DNA of 25,484 bases from UBA1172 sp002457135 (GCA_965660935.1 CBFIBR010000026.1:1-25484), one strand, 5' to 3'; shown: positions 15,346 to 22,540, counted from the stretch's first letter. Notes: generated by a model not told the origin, from the letters alone. A program made the numbers and translations.

Positions 15346-15539
15346 GCAAGCCCGCACCACCACCCGCAAAGGAAAAAGGATGCATGGGATGTGTTCATTT
15401 TTTCATCACCCACGACCGGCAACGGCCCTACGGTTGCCGAAAATTCAATTTCAAGGGTCCATTTATGCCGGTACTGACCGTTCGGCAGTCATCTGGCACA
15501 GATTGTGCTTATAGAAAATTGAACAGATCGAACCGATAG
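15342..15539 (+). CDS. small four-cysteine, putative zinc-binding protein
   Basis: The 65-aa product has Cys at 14, 17, 32 and 55 in the arrangement CxxC-x14-C-x22-C. It includes the segments CVHFFITHDRQRPYGCRKF and SSGTDC. I recall similar small conserved hypothetical proteins in many proteobacteria with this cysteine layout, most likely a zinc ribbon-like fold; no reaction is known to me. The ATG overlaps the preceding stop (ATGA). A second frame over the same bases (from 15305) is a shadow, since only this one keeps the conserved cysteine pattern. Confidence 0.75.
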   Translation: MSKPAPPPAKEKGCMGCVHFFITHDRQRPYGCRKFNFKGPFMPVLTVRQSSGTDCAYRKLNRSNR

Positions 15540-15572
15540 CACCAGATTAGCGATACCTGATAGGGGACAATG

Positions 15573-16310
15573 ATGAGTAGTGAGATTAACAAGGTTCAGG
15601 AAAGTATCACCATCGCGCTGGACGCGGCGGATGCTGCAGCCGAGGTAACGTCTGAATACAACAGGGTTAAACAGCAACACAAGAAACTGGAGAACAGCGT
15701 GAAAAGTGTCCATCGATATATCATTCTGATTTTCGGCAGCTCCATGCTGGCCGCTATTGCCGCACTGGTCTTCGCTTCCATGCTGTATTTCCGCACCATG
15801 TCGGAACTCACCACCATGACCACCACCAGCCGTGAGGCCCTGGTCGTGTTTGCCGAGAATGTCGAACAGGTCAACGGAACCCTCGACAAGATGAAAACAT
15901 CGCTTGAAACCCAGCGTCAGCTGCTGGCGGTCAATGAGCGCCTGATTGAGCGCCTTGACGGGTTGCAGGACAGCGTTCTCGGTTCCAACAAGGCCCTGAT
16001 CAAGAGCCTTGAGAAATCAAACAGGAAAACCCAGGCGTCGAACAGCGATACCATGACAAAGATGAGCAAGGCCATCGGCAGCAATATCGCCAACCAGGTC
16101 GAGTTGCTGGTTCAGGAAATCAACATGAGCCGGAAGGATATCCGGTCCTACATGGACAAGATGGTGGAAGACACAAGCGAGGAACAGCAAATTGAGATCC
16201 TGAAGCAAAATCAGGTCAGGCTTGGGACAGCGCTCCGTCAGATCAATGAGCAGAATACACTTCTGCTAAAGAAATTCGAAGATAAAGAAAATAGTATTTC
16301 ATTCCCGTAA
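15573..16310 (+). CDS. membrane-anchored coiled-coil protein, function unknown
   Basis: The product (245 aa) has a helical, charged N-terminal part (1-48), one membrane helix (about 49-73) and a long Gln/Lys/Glu-rich region rich in heptad-like spacing from about 80 to 240. The topology resembles scaffold or receptor-like signalling helices, but no HAMP or methyl-accepting motif is evident. AGGGGA precedes ATGATG at 15570-15575; spacing favours the second ATG. The gene ends in TAATG overlapping the next start, so the two products probably work together. Confidence 0.75.
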   Translation: MSSEINKVQESITIALDAADAAAEVTSEYNRVKQQHKKLENSVKSVHRYIILIFGSSMLAAIAALVFASMLYFRTMSELTTMTTTSREALVVFAENVEQVNGTLDKMKTSLETQRQLLAVNERLIERLDGLQDSVLGSNKALIKSLEKSNRKTQASNSDTMTKMSKAIGSNIANQVELLVQEINMSRKDIRSYMDKMVEDTSEEQQIEILKQNQVRLGTALRQINEQNTLLLKKFEDKENSISFP

Positions 16311-17146
16311 TGATGATTGATCAGGATAATGACGGCGATAACGTTACGGCCTCGGCAGATACTGCCGGGGCCAATGATGCATCGGTAAACAAGCCGCCCG
16401 GGAATACAGCCCCCAACAGTTTTATTGCCATCAAGGAAGTCAACGTCATGTCACGCGGCCGCACGCTGAGGTTGCAGGCGGCGGATATCATCATTGCGAT
16501 CAATGGTGAGGCTTTCCACGGCACGATCGAGGAATTGCTGGATGAGCTGGATGAAGCTGATCCCGAAGAAGGCTTTCTGATGAGCCTGTGGCGCGAAGGC
16601 ATTATCTTCAGCGTTGTTGTCCGTGGCCCCCTCGGTTGCGTCTTTGAATACGCCTCGCCTGAGGATGCCGAAAAGGCAAGCCAGGAATGGTCGCGCTACG
16701 CCATGCCCCCCCTTGATGATTTCGTCATGTATGAAGTGCTGAAGGATATTCACCGCAAATGCGATATCATCGACACCAGGACCGACCCGCTGGGCTACCT
16801 GATGCCGCCATTCTGGCTGATCCAGAAGCAGTTGTGGGAGCCGCTGGTGGCCTTGATCATGATCTATCTTGTGACTTTTTCGGTGCACTGGATAATGTTC
16901 GTCATCACGGCGATCATTCTGGCGGTCTATTTCAGCCGCGCACAGACAGCCCTGTTGAGGAGCTTTGCGCTCTATAAGGAAAAGCAGATGTGGCTGATCC
17001 TGGCGGCGACATCGGAAAAGGAAGTGCAGCTGTTCTGCCGTCACTTTGACCCGAAATGCGATTTCAAAGGCTCACAGGTAGGCCCGCCCAAGGAAGACGA
17101 AGAAAAGCCCCGCAAAAAGCGGCGGCGCTCTTCAGTCCCGGGCTGA
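16310..17146 (+). CDS. PDZ-like membrane protein, function unknown
   Basis: The 278-aa product has an acidic, disordered N-terminus (1-35) and a PDZ-like segment at about 36-108, with LQAADIIIAINGEAFHGTIEEL matching the PDZ carboxylate-loop and strand pattern. A helical linker follows, then two closely spaced membrane helices (about 176-209) and a basic C-terminal tail (KPRKKRRRSS). The membrane part has some resemblance to DUF2628-type proteins, which is a weak impression. Translation is coupled to the preceding coiled-coil gene. It is the last + strand gene before the convergent stator operon. Confidence 0.7.
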   Translation: MMIDQDNDGDNVTASADTAGANDASVNKPPGNTAPNSFIAIKEVNVMSRGRTLRLQAADIIIAINGEAFHGTIEELLDELDEADPEEGFLMSLWREGIIFSVVVRGPLGCVFEYASPEDAEKASQEWSRYAMPPLDDFVMYEVLKDIHRKCDIIDTRTDPLGYLMPPFWLIQKQLWEPLVALIMIYLVTFSVHWIMFVITAIILAVYFSRAQTALLRSFALYKEKQMWLILAATSEKEVQLFCRHFDPKCDFKGSQVGPPKEDEEKPRKKRRRSSVPG

Positions 17147-17185
17147 TTACCGGATTATTCTGCTAATGTTTATGAGAGGTTCTCC

Positions 17186-17300
17186 CTGCATGAATTAGTC
17201 CTGCATGGATTAGTCCTGCCCAGACTTATTATGCCCGGGGCTGATCCAACACGGACTGATCCAACACGGACTGATCCAGCATGGATTGATCTTCCCCGCA
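17186..17300 (+). repeat. degenerate 15-bp tandem repeat, about 7 units
   Basis: The spacer between the two convergent operons reads in 15-bp register: CTGCATGAATTAGTC, CTGCATGGATTAGTC, CTGCCCAGACTTATT, then two identical CCAACACGGACTGAT units (17246-17275), CCAGCATGGATTGAT and a fading copy. Neighbouring units share the most bases, as expected of slippage. No gene is seen here. Confidence 0.85.
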
Positions 17301-17352
17301 TGAACCCTGCCTCGGTTACAGGCTGGCTCATCCCGCATGCACCAGCCGTACC

Positions 17353-17391
17353 CGGGATGATGGCCGGTCCATCTGCCCTGGACTTATCCCG
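17353..17391. terminator. possible bidirectional stem-loop between convergent operons
   Basis: CGGGAT (17353-17358) can pair with ATCCCG (17386-17391), and inside it GTCCA (17367-17371) with TGGAC (17379-17383) around a 7-nt loop. It lies shortly after the motB stop on the minus strand and after the PDZ-protein gene on the plus strand. There is no U tract, so the terminator role is uncertain. Confidence 0.3.
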
Positions 17392-17414
17392 TCCGGGTTG
17401 ATGACCGGCTGGTT

Positions 17415-18560
17415 CTAATAGTTGATTTCGATCTCGATGCGGCGGTTACGGGCGCGGCCTTCGGCATTGTCGTTGCTTTCAAGCGGCTTGGCTTCACCAA
17501 AGCTGATGGCCTTCATCCGGTCCGCGGTGATCAGTCCTGTGGACTCGAACGCCTGGACAACACTGGCTGAACGGGCCGCCGCCAGATCCCAGTTATCCCT
17601 GTATTCGGACCCGAAGATGAGCGGCACGTTATCGGTGTGACCCGAAACCACGATTTCGCTGTTGCCGTCAATATTGACGCTGGCGATCTGGTCCATGATC
17701 CCCTTGGCCTTTTCAGTCAGCCTGGCTGAACCGGAACTGAACGCCCCGCCTGCACCCACGGTGATGATGACCTTGTCCTTGTCGCGTTCGATTTCAACCA
17801 GCCCTTCGCCGATCTCCTGCTTGAGGGCGACCTTCAGCTCATCTTCGGCGATGGCGGCATTTTCGACTTCACTCTCGCTTGGCTGGCTATCTGTATCCGC
17901 CTTGCTTTCGAGCGCATCCTGGGCGGCAGCGGCCAGTTGGGCCAGTTTCTGTTCCAGCCCGCCAAAGAGAACATCCTGTTCTGATTTGCCAGCGGCCTTC
18001 TTGGCCTTGTCGATGGCTTCCAGTGTTTCGGTCAGAAGGTTGGGCAGTTCTTTTTCAGTGGCTTCGGTTGCGGAGAAATTCACCACCACGTCCTCGCCCA
18101 GGGTTTCAACCTGGATATCGCCGCGGGCAACCGCATCCTTGAGCGCCCGGACCAGCTCGCCTGTATCCTTGCTCTCATTACCCTGGCCATCATTATCCCG
18201 GGTCTTGACCTCAAGATCAGGCTTGGTGGTATCGGTCGTCTGCTGGGTCATGTCCTGGCTGACGGAGGGCGAAGGGGAGGGGCTGAAATTAAGCGTAAGA
18301 ACGGTCGTGCCTTTGGGCTGTTCAACAATAGGGACCACCCGCTGAACACCAAAGGCGTTCTTGAGGGAACCTGAAATCTGCTTGAACTTGGGAACGTTGA
18401 ACTCGGCGAAAGACAGGATGAGGACGAAGAACGCCATCAGAAGGGTTGCCATGTCGGCGAAAGTGGCCATCCATGCCGGCGCACCAACAGGCGGGCATTT
18501 GGGACACTCTTCCTGTTCCTCTTCTTCCTTTTCGATTTCTTCTTCAGCTGCTTCTGCCAT
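17415..18560 (-). CDS. motB: flagellar motor stator protein MotB (PomB type)
   Basis: MotB anchors the stator to peptidoglycan and carries the ion-binding Asp. A short acidic N-terminus with CPKCPP precedes the single membrane helix, whose WMATFADMATLLMAFFVLIL contains the ion-binding Asp36. The next segment (LSFAEFNVPKFKQISGSLKNAFGVQ) closely resembles Vibrio PomB, which points to sodium use. A long low-complexity linker rich in Glu/Asp/Thr leads to the OmpA-type peptidoglycan domain (GHTDN at about 307-311, ending RARNRRIEIEI). At 381 aa it is longer than most MotB because of the linker. GGAGGA precedes the ATG. It follows motA by 39 bp. Confidence 0.94.
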   Translation of the reverse strand: MAEAAEEEIEKEEEEQEECPKCPPVGAPAWMATFADMATLLMAFFVLILSFAEFNVPKFKQISGSLKNAFGVQRVVPIVEQPKGTTVLTLNFSPSPSPSVSQDMTQQTTDTTKPDLEVKTRDNDGQGNESKDTGELVRALKDAVARGDIQVETLGEDVVVNFSATEATEKELPNLLTETLEAIDKAKKAAGKSEQDVLFGGLEQKLAQLAAAAQDALESKADTDSQPSESEVENAAIAEDELKVALKQEIGEGLVEIERDKDKVIITVGAGGAFSSGSARLTEKAKGIMDQIASVNIDGNSEIVVSGHTDNVPLIFGSEYRDNWDLAAARSASVVQAFESTGLITADRMKAISFGEAKPLESNDNAEGRARNRRIEIEINY

Positions 18561-18599
18561 ATCGGGTTCCTCCGTTGCAAACCTGGCCGGTTACCCGGT

Positions 18600-19361
18600 T
18601 CAGGTTGCCTCCATCTTGGCTTGCAGCTTCGGTGGCAGGTTGGCCACCATCTGATCCTGAATATTGCGGGGGGATTCGCCCCTGGCAATGTTTTTCAGCC
18701 CGAGAACGACCATCTCACGGTAGACCACCTCATACGCTGTATAGCCTTCCAGCTTGGCCAGCATCGGCGCAAAAATGATGTTTGCGATGATCGCACCATA
18801 CATCGTGGTCAAGAGCGCAACAGCCATGGCCGGACCAATGGATTTCGGGTCGGCCATGTTACCCAGCATCAGCACCAGACCGATAAGGGTACCGATCATG
18901 CCCATGGCAGGCGCAAGGTCAACCCATGCCTTGATCACGGCCTGATTGGTCTCATGCCGGGTTTTCATGGATTTGATTTCCTGTTTCAGCTGATCCATCA
19001 GCTTGGCTTCGTCAGCGCCATCAACCAGCATTTGCATGCCCTTGGCGAAAAACGGGTCAGGCACATCCTGGCCTTCGAGGGCCATCATACCATCCTTACG
19101 GGCGATGCTGGCCAGCTCGACCATCCGTTCAACCAGCTCGTCCTGCTTTTTGACCGGGGGCAGGAACGCCTTGATCATAACCCCGAAACTGGTCAGGAAA
19201 GTCCCGAGCGGTGTGGTGTACATCACGGAAAAGAAAGTACCACCAAACACAATCAGGATGGAGGCAGTGTCAACGAACGGACTCAATCCACCGCCCGAAA
19301 TCATTGCTCCCAAAATCATCCCCATGGCACCAAGAAAACCAATAAGAGAGGCCAAATCCAT
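18600..19361 (-). CDS. motA: flagellar motor stator protein MotA (PomA type)
   Basis: MotA forms the pentameric ring of the stator and pushes on FliG. The 253-aa product has four membrane helices and the conserved PAMGMIGTLIGLVLMLGNM and AVALLTTMYGAIIANI blocks in helices 3-4. Its length, its MDLASLIGF start and the VDTASILIVFGGTFF segment match PomA rather than the longer enteric MotA, suggesting sodium-driven rotation. The ATG at 19361 has AAGGTGA 6 nt upstream; a GTG at 19370 overlaps that site. A sigma-54 motif lies 57 bp before the ATG. Confidence 0.95.
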   Translation of the reverse strand: MDLASLIGFLGAMGMILGAMISGGGLSPFVDTASILIVFGGTFFSVMYTTPLGTFLTSFGVMIKAFLPPVKKQDELVERMVELASIARKDGMMALEGQDVPDPFFAKGMQMLVDGADEAKLMDQLKQEIKSMKTRHETNQAVIKAWVDLAPAMGMIGTLIGLVLMLGNMADPKSIGPAMAVALLTTMYGAIIANIIFAPMLAKLEGYTAYEVVYREMVVLGLKNIARGESPRNIQDQMVANLPPKLQAKMEAT

Positions 19362-19417
19362 TGTTGTCACCTTTTAAAAACATAAAACTGCGCCGGAATT
19401 GCAGCAGAAAGCAATGT

Positions 19418-19433
19418 TGCAATAAGTATACCA
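19418..19433 (-). promoter_or_regulatory. sigma-54-like promoter of motA-motB
   Basis: On the minus strand TGGTATACTTATTGCA has GG and GC 10 bases apart and a good TTGCA -12 element; the -24 element is TGGTA rather than TGGCA. The predicted start is near 19407, leaving a 46-nt leader with an AAGGTGA ribosome site before the ATG. Confidence 0.55.
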
Positions 19434-19530
19434 AAACCCCTTTTTACCTGAATTGCGAAGGGGATCGGCGGTATAGTGTTCATATAAAATTAAAACTTCA
19501 CCGTTAAAATTATGTTACAATTTTATCCGA

Positions 19531-20073
19531 ATGAAAAGAAGTGTGATGATGGTGCCGAAAATGATCCTGTTGCTGAAAAAAGGATTGCTGGCTGTTGCCA
19601 CGGTCACAGCAGTGGCAATGGCAATGATCGGGCATCCAGCTCACGCCAGGGATTACATCATCAGGGATCATCTGGTCATTGATCTCAGGTTCGGGGTTGA
19701 ATGGCTGCGGTGCAGTGTTGGCCAGGTCTGGGATGGTGAGGCCTGTCATGGTGATATCCGGGAACTCAATCATGATGAGATCAAGCAGGCCATCACCATG
19801 GCTGATGAGCAGCTGGGCGGGAAGTGGCGATTGCCATCCCGGAAAGAACTTGAAGCCCTGGTCTGTGAGGCTTGCCCGGGGGTCAAGATCGACACCAAGG
19901 TTTTCCCGAATACCGACAACGCGCCGTACTGGACGGGTGAGGTCAACGCCTACGCCAAGCGGCATGTCTGGAGCGTGAATTTCTTCACCGGGCATACCTA
20001 TGGCCGCTTCTTTCCCAATCAGCGCCTTGCGGTGAGGCTGGTGCGCGATCGCACCAAGGCACTGTCGAACTAG
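19531..20073 (+). CDS. exported DUF1566 (Lcl C-terminal-like) domain protein
   Basis: The 180-aa product starts with a positively charged, then hydrophobic signal sequence that ends at an AxA site (HPAHA-RD, near residue 39), so it is likely periplasmic or secreted. The mature part shows the DUF1566 pattern: a Cys-flanked W-segment (WLRCSVGQVWDGEACHG), the hallmark GGKWRLPSRKELEALV (about 116-131), YWTGE, and WSVNFFTG before a closing RLVRDR. The biochemical role of this domain is unknown to me; it often appears in surface or adhesive proteins. Translation may begin at the ATG pair at 19546-19551 instead. It diverges from motA and has no obvious sigma-54 site. Confidence 0.82.
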   Translation: MKRSVMMVPKMILLLKKGLLAVATVTAVAMAMIGHPAHARDYIIRDHLVIDLRFGVEWLRCSVGQVWDGEACHGDIRELNHDEIKQAITMADEQLGGKWRLPSRKELEALVCEACPGVKIDTKVFPNTDNAPYWTGEVNAYAKRHVWSVNFFTGHTYGRFFPNQRLAVRLVRDRTKALSN

Positions 20074-20082
20074 CCCGCCAAT

Positions 20083-20110
20083 GCCTGATTATGCTGAAGT
20101 CAAATCAGGC
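20083..20110. terminator. bidirectional terminator-like hairpin
   Basis: GCCTGATT (20083-20090) and AATCAGGC (20103-20110) form a perfect 8-bp stem around 12 nt, exactly between two convergent genes. A U tract is missing, so it may act as a weak terminator or RNA end-protecting hairpin. Confidence 0.5.
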
Positions 20111-20382
20111 TATTCATCGGATGAAAATTGCTCATCTGCGGAACGCCGGGATTTTTTTTCGCGCTGCCATAGCACGAATTTGACGATGAAAAGCAACACG
20201 CCCCCGGCCATCATCGCCGCCGCGATATGATCGGTGGTGATCCCCTTGATGTAATGCATCCGGTCGGCGGCCACCAGGGCCAGGACGACCAGCATGAACG
20301 CCGCCGCCATGAAAGACCGGATGATGCGGCATTGCGTGCATTCGCCGCCGCGTGCCGGTCTTTTTCGGAAAAGAGTGATCAT
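20110..20382 (-). CDS. small two-TM protein with N-terminal CTQC motif, function unknown
   Basis: The 90-aa product has a basic N-terminus with a CxxC (Cys15, Cys18), two predicted membrane helices (about 24-40 and 55-71) and a charged, Ser/Asp/Glu-rich tail. I do not recognise it. Codon use is like that of its neighbours and the frame keeps a sensible membrane topology. It has no strong ribosome site (GCGAG only), and it is alone on the minus strand here. Its stop overlaps the hairpin at 20083-20110. It might be a shadow of nothing; no plus-strand gene competes. Confidence 0.6.
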   Translation of the reverse strand: MITLFRKRPARGGECTQCRIIRSFMAAAFMLVVLALVAADRMHYIKGITTDHIAAAMMAGGVLLFIVKFVLWQREKKSRRSADEQFSSDE

Positions 20383-20466
20383 GAACGGTCTCGCTTTTTC
20401 CCCTTGATCGAGCAGTGTGCCTGTATTCCGGGTGGTTCAAATATTAACAAATTCTAAATTATCATG

Positions 20467-20486
20467 CCTGTCTGAACTTTGACAGG
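20467..20486. promoter_or_regulatory. inverted repeat CCTGTC-N8-GACAGG upstream of rpoN
   Basis: CCTGTC (20467-20472) and GACAGG (20481-20486) are perfect inverted arms separated by 8 bases. The core TGTC-N8-GACA recurs at 20540-20559. The two centres are 73 bp apart, about seven helical turns. They are possible operator halves for a dimeric regulator; the regulator is unknown. Confidence 0.45.
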
Positions 20487-20539
20487 GCCAAGTCGCGTTT
20501 CATCACGCGCTGCCCTACCCCCTCAATTTTAATCGTTTT

Positions 20540-20559
20540 TTTGTCAAGAAATCGACAAA
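20540..20559. promoter_or_regulatory. inverted repeat TTTGTC-N8-GACAAA upstream of rpoN
   Basis: TTTGTC (20540-20545) and GACAAA (20554-20559) form a perfect inverted repeat with the same TGTC-N8-GACA core and spacing as the site at 20467-20486. It ends 13 bp before the CtrA-like box. Confidence 0.45.
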
Positions 20560-20572
20560 GACGCACGTCAAA

Positions 20573-20587
20573 TTAAGAATTTGTTAA
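20573..20587 (+). promoter_or_regulatory. CtrA-type box upstream of rpoN
   Basis: TTAAGAATTTGTTAA matches the TTAA-N7-TTAA CtrA consensus. It lies 88 bp before the rpoN ATG, a normal promoter distance. In Caulobacter and relatives CtrA switches on early flagellar and rpoN-class genes. The link here is inference from motif and context. Confidence 0.45.
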
Positions 20588-20675
20588 TATTTAGGATGAT
20601 CCCCATGATTTCCTGCATGAGCTGGTCAGAAGACAAGTTGATCACTGAATTTTCTAGATGCAGGGAGAAATTGAT

Positions 20676-22217
20676 ATGCAGTTATCACCGTCCGTCCGGT
20701 TAAAACAGAAACAGTCGCTGGTCATGACACCGCAGTTGCAACAGGCGATCAGGCTGTTGCAGATGACCAATATCGAACTCAAGGATTACCTTGAGGAACA
20801 GGCACTGGAAAATCCCTTTATTGACGTCAGTGCCGGAGCCGATAGTGCCGCTCCATCGACCAGTGATAATGCCCAGCCCGGTGATGCCTCCCCTGCCGCA
20901 TCATCAGACACCCCCCAAGATACCCCGCAAGATACCCTGCAAGATACTCCGGCCGCCCTTGATGGCATGAACGCCAGTCAGGCGCTGTCCGATGACCCGA
21001 CCCAGCACAATGATTTTGAAAACCGGTTTTCTTCCGATGAATTGCAACTTGGCGGCCCGGCCTCCGCAGGCGGTGCTGCCACCGACTGGGATATGATCGC
21101 AACCATCATCCCGAACCGTGAGGACAGCCTGAACCGTCACGTCATGGGGCAGATCGATTTCGCCATCACCGAAAGCAGGGACCGGTTTATCGCGGTTGCG
21201 CTGCTGGACGGGCTGGCCCCTTCAGGCTGGCTCGATGCCTCAATCGACAGCATCGCCGAGAGCTGCCAATGCACCACCGAACAGGTGGAAAGCGTGCTCA
21301 AGCGCATGCAGAAATTCGAACCCACCGGTATTTTTGCCCGCTCGCTGGCGGAATGCCTCTCCCTCCAGGCCCATGAGGCCGATTGCCTCGATAATGTGAT
21401 GCAGACCGTGCTGGATAATATCGATCAACTGGCGGCTGGCGAGATCAAGGCACTGGCGCGCAAGGCCAAGGCCGATGAAGATGATATCATTGCCTGCCTG
21501 CACCGAATCCGGTCGTTCAACCCGAAACCTGCCGAGGGTTTCAGTCACACCATGGTCGGTAATCATTCGCCTGATGTGATCCTGCGCAAGACAGCTTCGG
21601 GCTGGTCAATAGACCTCAACCGTTCCACCCTGCCTACCCTCGAAATCAAGGAAGATTTTGCAAAATCTGTCGGTGACAGGGCCAGGGGCAGCCAGAAAGA
21701 CACCACCAAGGAATACGTTCAGCAGTCCATGGGTTCCGCCAAATGGCTGAAACGAACGCTGGAGCAGCGCAACACAACTACGCTCAAGATCGCGGCTGAA
21801 CTGGTGCGTCGTCAGCAGTCGTTTTTCAGGAACGGTCTTGAAGGGTTGCAGCCAATGGCACTGCGCGATGTGGCCGAGGCGATCGGGATGCATGAAAGCA
21901 CCATCAGCCGGGTGACGAGCGGGTTGCTGATTGCTACCCCCAAGGGAACGCTGCCGATGAAATCCTTCTTCAGCGTTTCCATAGCCGCCACCGATGATGG
22001 TGAGGCCAAGGCCGCCGCCGCGGTTCGCGGGATGGTCAAGGAAATCATTTCAAAGGAAGACCCGGGTCGGCCGATGAGCGATGAGCTTATTGCCAGGCTG
22101 ATCAGCAAAAAAGGCATCAGGCTGGCGCGCCGTACCGTGGCGAAATATCGTGAAATCCTGCGTATCCCTTCGTCAAGCGAACGCAGGCGTCGCGGCAAAC
22201 TCGCCCTTTCCAGCTAG
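20676..22217 (+). CDS. rpoN: RNA polymerase sigma-54 factor RpoN
   Basis: RpoN directs polymerase to -24/-12 promoters and needs an AAA+ activator such as the one at 140-1330. The 513-aa product shows Region I (LKQKQSLVMTPQLQQAIRLLQ, residues about 8-28), an acidic low-complexity Region II, the core-binding domain, the HTH (LRDVAEAIGMHESTISRVTSG, about 396-416) and the RpoN box ARRTVAKYRE (484-493). Region II contains four 12-bp units (20907-20954) encoding DTPQ-like repeats. The ATG at 20676 follows AGGGAG by 8 nt; an in-frame ATG at 20658 would add six residues. The neighbours are not lptB, hpf or ptsN, which flank rpoN in many proteobacteria. Confidence 0.97.
   Translation: MQLSPSVRLKQKQSLVMTPQLQQAIRLLQMTNIELKDYLEEQALENPFIDVSAGADSAAPSTSDNAQPGDASPAASSDTPQDTPQDTLQDTPAALDGMNASQALSDDPTQHNDFENRFSSDELQLGGPASAGGAATDWDMIATIIPNREDSLNRHVMGQIDFAITESRDRFIAVALLDGLAPSGWLDASIDSIAESCQCTTEQVESVLKRMQKFEPTGIFARSLAECLSLQAHEADCLDNVMQTVLDNIDQLAAGEIKALARKAKADEDDIIACLHRIRSFNPKPAEGFSHTMVGNHSPDVILRKTASGWSIDLNRSTLPTLEIKEDFAKSVGDRARGSQKDTTKEYVQQSMGSAKWLKRTLEQRNTTTLKIAAELVRRQQSFFRNGLEGLQPMALRDVAEAIGMHESTISRVTSGLLIATPKGTLPMKSFFSVSIAATDDGEAKAAAAVRGMVKEIISKEDPGRPMSDELIARLISKKGIRLARRTVAKYREILRIPSSSERRRRGKLALSS
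20907..20954 (+). repeat. 12-bp tandem repeat in rpoN Region II (4 units)
   Basis: Units GACACCCCCCAA, GATACCCCGCAA, GATACCCTGCAA and GATACTCCGGCC encode DTPQ-DTPQ-DTLQ-DTPA in the flexible acidic linker. Copy-number change keeps the frame. Confidence 0.9.
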
Positions 22218-22303
22218 AACCTTATCCCGTTCAGGAATATCCGGCCGAGCCTTATCAGGCTGGTATTGCTGTAAATTCTCTTTGGACCTGTATGGAATCG
22301 AGC

Positions 22304-22540
22304 CTATTTGGCGTTGCCATTCGGCAGGCGGGAGACAAAGCGGTCGGTGCCGTTTGCCACTTTCAGATCATCAACATAGCGCAGAAGCGGAACCGAGCTG
22401 ATCTGCTCCTCATGGCCGTTTTCATCAAAAGCAACCATCTCAAGGCTGATCTTCGGCAGGTCTTCCGCCGTGAAGCTCGCCGTGAAGTCTGAACCCCATT
22501 CGGCGGTGGTAACAGTGGTCGTCTTGTGAAGGCTGTTCAT
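22304..22540 (-). CDS. 78-aa protein of unknown function with a sigma-54 promoter
   Basis: I do not recognise this protein. It is short and soluble, with a Thr-rich N-terminus (HKTTTVTTAEW), a Phe/Ser/Asp-rich middle and a charged tail ending NGNAK; no Cys, membrane helix or signal sequence is seen. AGGAG lies 6 nt before the ATG at 22540. A well-matched sigma-54 promoter at 22572-22587 predicts a 21-nt leader that contains that site, so the gene is very likely real although small. The open frame extends 27 codons further upstream, but that part would start upstream of the predicted transcript start. Its sigma-54 control and its place beside rpoN suggest a role in motility or its regulation. 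Confidence 0.78.
   Translation of the reverse strand: MNSLHKTTTVTTAEWGSDFTASFTAEDLPKISLEMVAFDENGHEEQISSVPLLRYVDDLKVANGTDRFVSRLPNGNAK

Noticed and set aside
15305..15514. A 69-codon plus-strand frame overlapping the Cys4 gene
   Set aside because: It starts inside the two-TM gene and competes with the frame that keeps the Cys4 pattern and the ATGA coupling.
17186..17300. The 15-bp repeats, considered as a CRISPR array
   Set aside because: Units are too short, directly abutting and degenerate, with no spacers and no cas genes.
22248..22261. AGCCT-TATC-AGGCT stem-loop after rpoN, considered as its terminator
   Set aside because: The stem is only 5 bp and no U tract follows closely, so support is too weak to list.
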